This document shows positions 1-6,130 of a DNA stretch of 6,144 nucleotides, piece after piece. This DNA is from JBFJVZ01 sp041623895. GTDB lineage: Bacteria > Planctomycetota > Planctomycetia > Pirellulales > Pirellulaceae. The notes beneath the pieces were generated by a model that had not been told where the DNA came from, did not search any database, and saw nothing but the letters and a program-made list of their open reading frames with translations. A program made the translations under genes and the position numbers. The stretch spans positions 1 through 6,144 of the forward strand of contig JBFJVZ010000434.1 of assembly GCA_041623895.1 (NCBI GenBank), read 5' to 3'. The first letter of the stretch is position 1. Every line of letters starts with the position of its first letter.

Positions 1-97
1 GCTCAACTGCGATGCTTGCGGCAGCACCTGTGCCTCCCAGCCCGCACGCCACGCTCGATTACATTCCCAGCGGCCCATAATTTCTGCGGGTCGTTTT

Positions 98-167
98 CCT
101 GGGGTTACACCACTTCGCTATCGCTCGTTGGTTCACCCCAGGCTATACGCTGTCACCGCTCTGCGGT
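98..167. repeat. Palindromic intergenic repeat-like element with two hairpins
   Basis: Two adjacent inverted repeats are directly visible. The first has 8-bp perfect arms, CCTGGGGT at 98-105 and ACCCCAGG at 135-142, with a nested 4-bp stem inside (ACCA 109-112, TGGT 129-132). The second is a tight hairpin, ACCGC-TCT-GCGGT, at 155-167. From memory, sequences of this style (CCTGGGGT...CACCCCAGG followed by GCTATACGCTGTCACCGC) recur between genes in Rhodopirellula-type genomes and give rise to spurious small ORF calls. Only one copy lies in this window, so the dispersed nature is recalled rather than shown. Confidence 0.55.
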
Positions 168-296
168 TCTTCTTCGTGATGGTTGAGCTAGGACTACACC
201 TCAGCGGGACGCTCTCTAACATCTAGCGGTCTTTCGTCCCACGCGCGTCGCGATCAAACAAAAAACTGGCCGATGCCCCAGGCGTCTATGCTGGCG

Positions 297-328
297 TCGA
301 CAGATCCGGGAAGAAAGCTTGGTATAAT
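297..328 (+). promoter_or_regulatory. Candidate sigma-70-type promoter of the cytochrome-DUF1501 operon
   Basis: A perfect TATAAT -10 hexamer lies at 323-328. The best -35 match is TCGACA at 297-302 (5 of 6 to TTGACA), but the spacer is 20 bases, longer than the usual 17, so the -35 assignment is weak. Transcription would start near 335. That leaves a leader of about 32 bases before the ATG at 367 and puts the TTG at 331 at or upstream of the transcript start. The box is the only consensus-quality -10 noticed in the upstream region and sits where an operon promoter would be expected. Confidence 0.45.
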
Positions 329-366
329 GTTTGACCCGCCAGATTCCCTCCTTGGCCGCCAATTTG

Positions 367-2709
367 ATGATGCCCAGATCAGCCTTGCTGTTGGTTAGCT
401 TTTTGTGGCTTCCCCACGTTTTCGCTGACGCGCCGAGCGCTGAAGACGTGCAGCACTTTGAGCGCAGAATTCGTCCCTTATTGAGCAGGCGGTGTTTCTC
501 ATGTCACTCGCAGCGTGCCAAAACAATTCATGGCGGTCTGCGGCTGGACCGGGCCGACGATTTGCGACGCGGCGGCGATAGCGGTGCGGCAGTTGTCCCC
601 GGCAAGCCGGAGGAAAGTCTGCTGGTAAAGGCGATCGGATATGAGGAAGACATTCAGATGCCTCCGGATGGAAAACTGCCGGAAGCGGAAATTGCGGAAC
701 TGGTCGCTTGGATTGCGAGCGGTGCTTTTTTCCCCACGGCCGGTGACCAACCCTCTAGAGCCGATGGGGAGATTGACTTTAAGGCGGGTCGAAATTTTTG
801 GTCGTTCCAGCGCGTCCGTCCGCAACCACTGCCGCAACTTGCCAATCAGAGTTGGCCGCAACAACGAATGGATGCTTTTGTGTTGGCGGGCTTGGAGCGC
901 GCAGGTCTTACGCCATCACCCCAAGCGGACCGCACGACATTAATTCGACGAGTCTACTTTGACCTGATCGGGCTGCCGCCTCAGCCAGCACAGGTTCGCG
1001 AATTCGTCAATGATCCGTCGCCCCTGGCATTTGAAAACTTAGTCGATCGTTTGCTGAGTTCGCCGCAATATGGTGAAAAGTGGGCACGAATGTGGCTGGA
1101 CATGGCACGATACACGGACCGCACGGCCAGTTGGTTGTACAAGAATGGTCAACCGCATTTGTATCGCGATTGGGTCGGGCAAGCGATGAATGACGATCTG
1201 CCCTACGACCAGTTTGTGCATCGACAATTGGCGACCGACATGATGCCCGGCACCGGCCCTGAAGATTTGCCGGCACTCGGCTTCATCGGATTGAGCCCCG
1301 CCTACTGGAAGGAGCTTAAGCTTCCCTGTGAAATCATCAAAGTGATCGTTGCCGACGAGTGGGAAGAACGCGTTGATGCCGTCTCCAGGACTTTTCTGGG
1401 ATTAACTGTCGCCTGCGCGCGTTGCCACGATCACAAATTCGACCCGATCAGTTCGGAAGACTATTACGCGTTGGCGGGAGTCTTTGCAAGTTGCCGCCTG
1501 CAAGAGCGTCCGGTGATCGACGAAAAGTTGTATCAGCCGGTACAAGAAGCAAAGCAGGAGATCGAAAAGCTGGAAGCGGAGATCAAGGAACTCAAGAAGA
1601 CGAAACCGAAAGACGGCGAAGCGGCCCCGCAAGCGAAAATCGATGCGCTGACCGCGAAGATCCTGGAATTGAAAGGCACCCCCCATTTCGATGCGCCGCT
1701 GGCCAGCGCTGTTGTGGACGAATCACTGTATGTGGTGCGGGCTGGAAAACTGCCGGAGAACGGGACGCGGTTGGACTATCGCCCAGGTCCGAAAGATCTG
1801 CCCCTGTTTGTCCGCGGAAATCCAAATCGCCCCGGGCCGATTGTCCGCCGCCGATTCTTGAAGGTGTTAAGTGATGATCCGCAGCCATTCCAATCGGGCA
1901 GCGGCAGGCTGGAACTTGCCAGATCGATTACCGGCGATGCGGCCCCGCTGGCGGCGCGGGTGATCGTCAATCGTATCTGGCTGGCACATTTCGGTCGTGG
2001 CATCGTGACCACACCCAGCAACTTTGGCCGTCAAGGAAGTCGCCCGACGCACCCGGAGTTGCTGGATGATTTGGCGGCACGATTCATCGCCGGCGGTTGG
2101 TCGATCAAAAAACTGCATCGCGAAATCCTACTCTCGGCAACCTGGCAACAAGCGAGCGCTGTTGACGAAACGAAAGCCGCTATCGATCCGAACAACGTCC
2201 GGCTCTGGAGAATGAATCGACGCCGGCTTGAGTTTGAATCGTGGCGCGATGCGATGCTGGCTGTCACAGGCGAACTTGACGCATCGATCGGGGGATCATC
2301 CCTCGAATTGGATAGCCCCACGAATCTGCGACGCACCGTTTATGCGACCGTTCACCGACGCGACATGTCGACCACATTGCAGATTCACGACTTTCCGGAC
2401 CCCACCTCACACAGTCCCCACCGGTCCAATACAACCACTCCGCTGCAAGGCTTGTATGCACTGAACGGACCACTGCTGGCCGCCCGATCCGCGGCACTCG
2501 TCAAACAATTAAGTAACGACGAAAGTGCCGATGATGAAACGAAGATTCAGCGTGCCTATTGGCGATTATTTTCGCGGGCACCGACGCAGCAAGAGATATC
2601 GATTGGAACAAAGTTTCTGAACGACGTAAGCGGAACTGAGAAAGTCGCCGCCTGGAAGCAGTACGCTCACGCGCTGCTGGCGTCAAACGAATTCCTTTTT
2701 CTGGATTAA
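367..2709 (+). CDS. Exported diheme c-type cytochrome / DUF1549 / DUF1553 protein (planctomycete PSCyt1-PSD1 family)
   Basis: A 780-residue exported protein of the large planctomycete PSCyt1/DUF1549/DUF1553 family; its biochemical role is not established, although redox or polysaccharide-related roles are often guessed. Residues 1-20 look like a Sec signal peptide: MMPRS, hydrophobic core ALLLVSFLWLP, probable cleavage after VFA. The PSCyt1 domain follows (about 29-120) with haem motif C43-F-S-C46-H47 and a possible distal ligand M98 in QMPPDGKL. DUF1549 covers about 168-375 and contains a second haem-type motif, C350-A-R-C353-H354, in the hallmark string ACARCHDHKFDP. A lysine/glutamate-rich coiled-coil segment spans about 390-435. 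DUF1553 occupies about 498-773, with NRIWLAHFGRG at 535-545 and TTTPLQGLYALN at 689-700. Start choice: a TTG at 331 would add 12 residues before the signal peptide and lies at the predicted transcription start, so ATG 367 (or 370) is preferred; neither has a clear ribosome site. The DUF1501 gene follows after 10 bases. Family identity is certain, function is not. Confidence 0.93.
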   Translation: MMPRSALLLVSFLWLPHVFADAPSAEDVQHFERRIRPLLSRRCFSCHSQRAKTIHGGLRLDRADDLRRGGDSGAAVVPGKPEESLLVKAIGYEEDIQMPPDGKLPEAEIAELVAWIASGAFFPTAGDQPSRADGEIDFKAGRNFWSFQRVRPQPLPQLANQSWPQQRMDAFVLAGLERAGLTPSPQADRTTLIRRVYFDLIGLPPQPAQVREFVNDPSPLAFENLVDRLLSSPQYGEKWARMWLDMARYTDRTASWLYKNGQPHLYRDWVGQAMNDDLPYDQFVHRQLATDMMPGTGPEDLPALGFIGLSPAYWKELKLPCEIIKVIVADEWEERVDAVSRTFLGLTVACARCHDHKFDPISSEDYYALAGVFASCRLQERPVIDEKLYQPVQEAKQEIEKLEAEIKELKKTKPKDGEAAPQAKIDALTAKILELKGTPHFDAPLASAVVDESLYVVRAGKLPENGTRLDYRPGPKDLPLFVRGNPNRPGPIVRRRFLKVLSDDPQPFQSGSGRLELARSITGDAAPLAARVIVNRIWLAHFGRGIVTTPSNFGRQGSRPTHPELLDDLAARFIAGGWSIKKLHREILLSATWQQASAVDETKAAIDPNNVRLWRMNRRRLEFESWRDAMLAVTGELDASIGGSSLELDSPTNLRRTVYATVHRRDMSTTLQIHDFPDPTSHSPHRSNTTTPLQGLYALNGPLLAARSAALVKQLSNDESADDETKIQRAYWRLFSRAPTQQEISIGTKFLNDVSGTEKVAAWKQYAHALLASNEFLFLD

Positions 2710-2719
2710 CACAACGCAG

Positions 2720-4081
2720 ATGCTGGATCACCCCTTCAGTCGACGTCAGATGCTGCACCAGATCGGTGGCGGCATTGGCATGTTGGGCGCCGCCAGTGCA
2801 CTGGCGTCCGATTCATCTTCGTCGCGGGGAGTCCATTTTCAGCCGCGGGCCAAACGCGTCATCCACCTGTTCATGAATGGCGGGCCTTTTCAGGCTGACT
2901 TTTTTGACCCTAAGCCGTCCCTGGAAAAGTACGCGGGGCAGAAGCCGGAGGGAGCCGACCTGTTAACCGAGCGTCCGACGGGCGGTTTGCTGGCATCGCC
3001 GTTTCAATTTCAGCCAGGCGGCGAAAGCGGAGTTCCGGTCAGTGAATTGCTGCCTGAACTAGGTAAGCACATTGACGAGATCTGCGTCTTGCGTTCGCTG
3101 CATGCCGACAATCCGAATCACGGCCCCGCTTTGTTACAAATGAACAATGGCACGATTCTGCCGACGCGACCCAGCATGGGTGCCTGGTTCTTGTACGGGC
3201 TGGGCACGGAGAATCGGGATTTGCCCGGCTACATCGTGCTCTGTCCCGGGCGTCCCGTTCGTTTCTCGATTCTCTGGAACAGTGCCTTTCTGCCGTCCGA
3301 GTACCAGGGCACCTATATCAATCACTCCACTATCAATCCCAACAAGATGGTGCCGCATCTGAGAAACGAGCAATACGACCGGGCGATGCAACGACGGCAT
3401 CTCGATCTCTTGCAACAACTCAATGCCCAGCACCGGGCACAACGCCCCGGGGACTCAATGCTGGATGCCAGGATCGAAGCGATGGAGACGGCTTTCCGAA
3501 TGCAGTTTCAAGCGAGTGAGGCATTTGACATCAGCTTGGAATCAAAGCAAACCCGGTCCGCCTACGGCGAAGGCCATTTTGCCAACGGCTGCTTGCTTGC
3601 CCGGCGGATGGTCGAACGCGGTGTTCGCTTTGTGCAAGTCTATTATGGCAATGGCCAACCGTGGGATACACATTCGGATCACCATCAAAAGGTTCGCAAC
3701 CTGGCCAAGACAATCGACCAGCCGATCGCCGCGCTGATGACCGACCTCAAGCAACGTGGTTTACTGGACGACACCCTGGTGATCTGGGGCGGAGAGTTTG
3801 GTCGCACACCAACTTCAGAAAACGGCACCGGCCGCGACCACAATCATCACGGGTTCACGATGTGGATGGCCGGCGGCGGAGTCAAAGGCGGAATGACTTA
3901 CGGAGAGACCGACGAGTTCGGATTCAAAGCGACCGTCGACAGGATGCATGTTCACGATCTACATGCCACCATTCTGCACCTGCTGGGAATCGATCACGAA
4001 CGTTTAACTTTCCGCCATGCCGGCCGCGATTACCGATTGACCGACGTCTACGGCCGCGTGGTCCAAGACATCCTTGCCTAA
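2720..4081 (+). CDS. Tat-exported DUF1501 protein (alkaline phosphatase/sulfatase-like fold)
   Basis: A 453-residue DUF1501 protein, a normal length for the family. These proteins are thought to share the alkaline phosphatase/sulfatase superfamily fold, but no reaction is established. The N-terminus is a twin-arginine signal: S7-R8-R9-Q-M-L, then a glycine/alanine-rich core, with probable cleavage after A27-L28-A29. This points to export of a folded, possibly metal-loaded protein. Family landmarks are the N-terminal FMNGGPFQADFFDPKP (51-66), W315-D-T-H318, WGGEFGRTP (356-364), the histidine-rich GRDHNHHG (371-378) and HDLHATILHLLGID (412-425). The Asp, His and Glu residues in these blocks are probable metal ligands by superfamily analogy. 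Many family members have Ser or Thr right after GGP; here it is F56. The ATG at 2720 is the only start that keeps the twin-arginine motif, and it has no Shine-Dalgarno. The gene lies 10 bases behind the cytochrome/DUF1549 gene, the usual operon pairing in planctomycetes, and its TAA overlaps the stop of the convergent GMC gene. Confidence 0.93.
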   Translation: MLDHPFSRRQMLHQIGGGIGMLGAASALASDSSSSRGVHFQPRAKRVIHLFMNGGPFQADFFDPKPSLEKYAGQKPEGADLLTERPTGGLLASPFQFQPGGESGVPVSELLPELGKHIDEICVLRSLHADNPNHGPALLQMNNGTILPTRPSMGAWFLYGLGTENRDLPGYIVLCPGRPVRFSILWNSAFLPSEYQGTYINHSTINPNKMVPHLRNEQYDRAMQRRHLDLLQQLNAQHRAQRPGDSMLDARIEAMETAFRMQFQASEAFDISLESKQTRSAYGEGHFANGCLLARRMVERGVRFVQVYYGNGQPWDTHSDHHQKVRNLAKTIDQPIAALMTDLKQRGLLDDTLVIWGGEFGRTPTSENGTGRDHNHHGFTMWMAGGGVKGGMTYGETDEFGFKATVDRMHVHDLHATILHLLGIDHERLTFRHAGRDYRLTDVYGRVVQDILA

Positions 4082-5970
4082 CGACCGAAGTCAATCTGTT
4101 CCTGCAGGTGCTTGGATAAACGCAACGTCAGCGCGGCCAGTGTCAGGGCTGGGTTGGCCGCGGGAATCATCGGCCAGATCGATGGGTCGGCGCAATACAG
4201 ATTCTCGTAGGCTTCGAATTTCAGATCCGTGTCGACGACTCCCGTGTCATCACCGCTCATTCGCAGCGTGCCGCCGGCATGGTGCACCGTGCCTTCGTTC
4301 CCATAGCCCATCCCTTCGTCCGCATCATGATCGATGCCTAATGAGCTGAGAATCGCATTGCGCGTTTGACGTGTGGCGTCAAAGTGCGGGACGCCGCTAC
4401 CATTCGGGTTGACTTTGATCGAAAGTTTCTTGCCGATGCCGTTGGACTTGATGAAGTTATTGTCATCCAGAAAACTCGCAAACACGAACTTCATTTCGAT
4501 TTGCGACGGATTTGGCTGAGGCAGAAGATCGTCGTCTGCGTTGCGGAGATGCCAGAATGTCGGATTGATCAGAACTTCGACGTTGAAAGGATGATTGTCG
4601 ATCGCGGCATCGTTCTTGTGCATGAAGACTTTGGCATGACGGTCGGGACCGCCGAACGGACTGCCGGCGGGGATGTCGTACTTGCGTGAAAAGAATGCCG
4701 GATGATCCGTCAGGCCGCGGCCGATCTTTTGATTGAAATCTCGCAGTCCGCTGCTGAGTGCGATCCGCGGACTTTCGACTGATCCAGCAGCCAAAACGAT
4801 AAATCTGCCTTGGTAGCGGCGGGTCACGTTGCCCAGCAGATCCTGGCAGCTGACGGCGGTAGCGGTCGAGCCTTCGGTGTCGATGTGAGTGACCAGGTGG
4901 CCCAGGTTGATCGTCAAGTTGTCTCGTCCCGGCCTGCCGTGATAGGACTGCGATGACAACAACAACTCGGCAGTGGAAAAGACACCGGTGGAACTTTGCA
5001 AGACATTCTGCAGTTCGCCGTCATCATCGATGTTTGGCTGATGCAGTGAGCGCGGCACATCTTCGACCTGCCAGTCGCTGAAATCACCGGCCAGTTTTTC
5101 GACCACGCTATCTTGAAACGGACCGAGCTTTTTTCGTTTTCGCATCAACGTTTCCGCCGCATCGTATCCGCCGTCGCTCAAGAACGAACGAATCTGGTCA
5201 GGCCAAAACTGCAGTTCCCAATCGTGCATCCGCGGTATCAGGCCGGACCAATAAACCGATCGGCCACCCAAACTCATGTGCACCCCCGGCAAAAATCCAG
5301 AGCCGGGTTCGTTGACGAAATGGCCGACTTTGTGGTGATCCGGCAAACGCGTCCAATCGCCGGGCAAGTTGGTGATGTGAGAGGGAAAGGTCAGCCCGCC
5401 GGCTTCCAATACTAACGTTTTGACGCCGGCATCGGACAGCGAGTCGGCCAGTGTACCGCCGCCGATGCCCGATCCGATCACGATCACGTCGTACAGAATG
5501 TCTTCCCGGGTGTTTCGCGGCACGGCATCTTGTGCCAGTTTGGTACGTTCGACATGAAAGTTGTCGTAGCCATGATGGAATTTTGGCGTGGTACCGGAAA
5601 ACTGAACCTGTGACTCATCAAAGTGCGCATCGCTGCTGGCCGGCACAACCAGATCAGCACCGTTCATCCAGTGTTCGCCATCGAGCACAAATTTGAAGGT
5701 CAACGTACCGCTGAGGCTTGATTTCTCGAAAAAGAAATCCCAACCGCCCTGTTGGTAGCTGCCGAAAGAATCGTTGCTCCAACCGTCGACCGCGCTGCGA
5801 ATCGTGACAACATGATTGGGAGCGAATCGCGTCGTCTGAAATCGGATCTTGAGAAGTGGCTTGGGAGCGGCCAACGCGACTCCGGCCATCGGTACTTCGC
5901 GCGTATGAACGCGCTGGCCGAGAAACGTTTTTCCGCTGCCGCTGTGATAATTGAAGTTGTTCTCTGACAT
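4078..5970 (-). CDS. GMC-family FAD-dependent oxidoreductase with N-terminal CBM48/AMPK-like beta-sandwich domain
   Basis: A 630-residue flavoprotein of the glucose-methanol-choline family, which oxidises alcohol groups of sugars, sterols or other alcohols. The FAD-binding Rossmann motif is at 161-191: G166-x-G168-x-x-G171, ending in ribose-binding E189 in LEAGG. Further GMC landmarks are SLGGRSVYWSG (233-243) and VLAAGSVESPRIALSSGL (392-409). The C-terminal block has HHAGGTLRM (563-571) and IPAANPALT (602-610), so the probable catalytic pair is H564 and N606. That His-Asn pair resembles pyranose 2-oxidase and cholesterol oxidase rather than the His-His pair of glucose oxidase. Residues about 38-125 form an extra domain with a beta-sandwich pattern (VDGWSN at 61-66, GGWDFFFEKSSLSG at 75-88, FKFVLDGEHWMNG at 92-104) that recalls CBM48/AMPK glycogen-binding modules. 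No Sec or Tat signal is visible, so a cytoplasmic location is likely. ATG 5970 has only a weak GAG-like ribosome site, and the frame stays open 43 codons further upstream without a standard start. Acceptor and substrate are unknown. Confidence 0.9.
   Translation of the reverse strand: MSENNFNYHSGSGKTFLGQRVHTREVPMAGVALAAPKPLLKIRFQTTRFAPNHVVTIRSAVDGWSNDSFGSYQQGGWDFFFEKSSLSGTLTFKFVLDGEHWMNGADLVVPASSDAHFDESQVQFSGTTPKFHHGYDNFHVERTKLAQDAVPRNTREDILYDVIVIGSGIGGGTLADSLSDAGVKTLVLEAGGLTFPSHITNLPGDWTRLPDHHKVGHFVNEPGSGFLPGVHMSLGGRSVYWSGLIPRMHDWELQFWPDQIRSFLSDGGYDAAETLMRKRKKLGPFQDSVVEKLAGDFSDWQVEDVPRSLHQPNIDDDGELQNVLQSSTGVFSTAELLLSSQSYHGRPGRDNLTINLGHLVTHIDTEGSTATAVSCQDLLGNVTRRYQGRFIVLAAGSVESPRIALSSGLRDFNQKIGRGLTDHPAFFSRKYDIPAGSPFGGPDRHAKVFMHKNDAAIDNHPFNVEVLINPTFWHLRNADDDLLPQPNPSQIEMKFVFASFLDDNNFIKSNGIGKKLSIKVNPNGSGVPHFDATRQTRNAILSSLGIDHDADEGMGYGNEGTVHHAGGTLRMSGDDTGVVDTDLKFEAYENLYCADPSIWPMIPAANPALTLAALTLRLSKHLQEQIDFGR
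4132..4162. other. GC-rich inverted repeat inside the 3' end of the GMC gene
   Basis: Perfect 8-bp arms CGCGGCCA (4132-4139) and TGGCCGCG (4155-4162) enclose a 15-base loop. The element lies about 50 bases past the stop of the DUF1501 gene, where a terminator for that operon would be expected, but no T-run follows. It also falls on codons for the conserved NPALTLAAL motif of the GMC protein, whose GC-rich alanine codons could create the symmetry by chance. Confidence 0.25.
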
Positions 5971-6014
5971 GATGCATCTCGCTGCGACTGAGGATCCCGA
6001 CTTCGTCAGCCGGA

Positions 6015-6044
6015 AGTAGAGAGGATGCCCGGCAGGGTCGTCAA
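6015..6044 (-). promoter_or_regulatory. Candidate promoter of the GMC oxidoreductase gene
   Basis: Read on the minus strand, TTGACG (6044-6039) matches the -35 consensus at 5 of 6 positions. After an 18-base spacer comes TCTACT (6020-6015), matching the -10 consensus at 4 of 6. Transcription would begin near 6008, giving a leader of about 38 bases before the ATG at 5970. The -10 match is modest, so this is a candidate only. It also lies inside an in-frame open stretch upstream of the gene. Confidence 0.35.
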
Positions 6045-6072
6045 TGATCCAGCTCCACTCGTGCTGAAGGTA

Positions 6073-6122
6073 GTCGTCGTTTGCTCCCAGGCTGTGAATT
6101 TATGATCGTCGTCGTTCGCTCC
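6073..6122. repeat. Imperfect 15-bp direct repeat near the right edge
   Basis: GTCGTCGTTTGCTCC at 6073-6087 recurs as GTCGTCGTTCGCTCC at 6108-6122, with one mismatch and a period of 35 bases. Both copies lie upstream of the candidate GMC promoter. They could be paired regulator sites or a fragment of an intergenic repeat; two copies are too few to decide. Confidence 0.4.
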
Positions 6123-6130
6123 GCGAACGA
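6112..6130. repeat. Small strong hairpin (intergenic repeat-like)
   Basis: Perfect 8-bp arms TCGTTCGC (6112-6119) and GCGAACGA (6123-6130) surround a 3-base loop, TCC. The style, CGTTCGCTCCGCGAACG, resembles short palindromes scattered between planctomycete genes; that is recalled, not tested. No T-run follows on the plus strand (CCCTTAAGC). On the minus strand the stem is followed by CGACGATCATAAATT, also a poor terminator tail. It overlaps the second copy of the direct repeat. Confidence 0.45.

Larger units (their letters stand above)
1..366. other. Intergenic region upstream of the cytochrome/DUF1549 gene
   Basis: No convincing complete gene is visible here. Two short open stretches reach the left edge. 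A plus-strand frame ends at the TAA at 78-80 (peptide tail ending in DYIPSGP) and could be the last codons of an upstream gene. A minus-strand frame starts at the ATG at 78-76 (MGRWECNRAW...) and runs off the edge after 26 codons. They overlap each other, so at most one is likely real, and both may simply be repeat DNA. From 98 on the sequence is rich in small inverted repeats. Positions 170-295 show no recognisable element. The promoter of the downstream operon lies at about 297-328. Confidence 0.6.

Noticed and set aside
3..80. Plus-strand open frame at the left edge ending at the TAA at 78-80, possibly the tail of an upstream gene.
   Set aside because: Only 25 codons are visible, with no recognisable motif, and the minus-strand frame across the same bases is equally open. 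It cannot be called without sequence further left.
327..398. A 23-residue upstream open frame (ATG 327 to TAG 396-398) overlapping the start of the cytochrome/DUF1549 gene, with a purine-rich GGGAAGAAAG ahead of it.
   Set aside because: Its ATG overlaps the TATAAT box at 323-328, so transcripts from that promoter would not contain it. The peptide shows no recognisable feature.
1422..1874. A 150-codon plus-strand open frame and several minus-strand frames of 80-100 codons within the cytochrome/DUF1549 gene.
   Set aside because: They lie wholly inside a gene with unmistakable domains, have arginine/proline-rich low-complexity translations and no motifs. They are by-products of codon bias.
2701..2725. 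Possible promoter or regulatory site between the cytochrome/DUF1549 and DUF1501 genes.
   Set aside because: The 10-base gap has no hairpin and no promoter boxes, so co-transcription is the simpler reading.
3661..4119. A 152-codon plus-strand frame overlapping the end of the DUF1501 gene and crossing into the convergent gene.
   Set aside because: The translation is arginine-rich and featureless, and it lies over the conserved DUF1501 C-terminal motifs in another frame.
5654..5977. A 107-codon minus-strand frame starting 7 bases upstream of the GMC start.
   Set aside because: It is out of frame with the GMC protein, has an arginine/serine-rich translation without motifs, and covers the CBM-like domain that makes sense only in the GMC frame.
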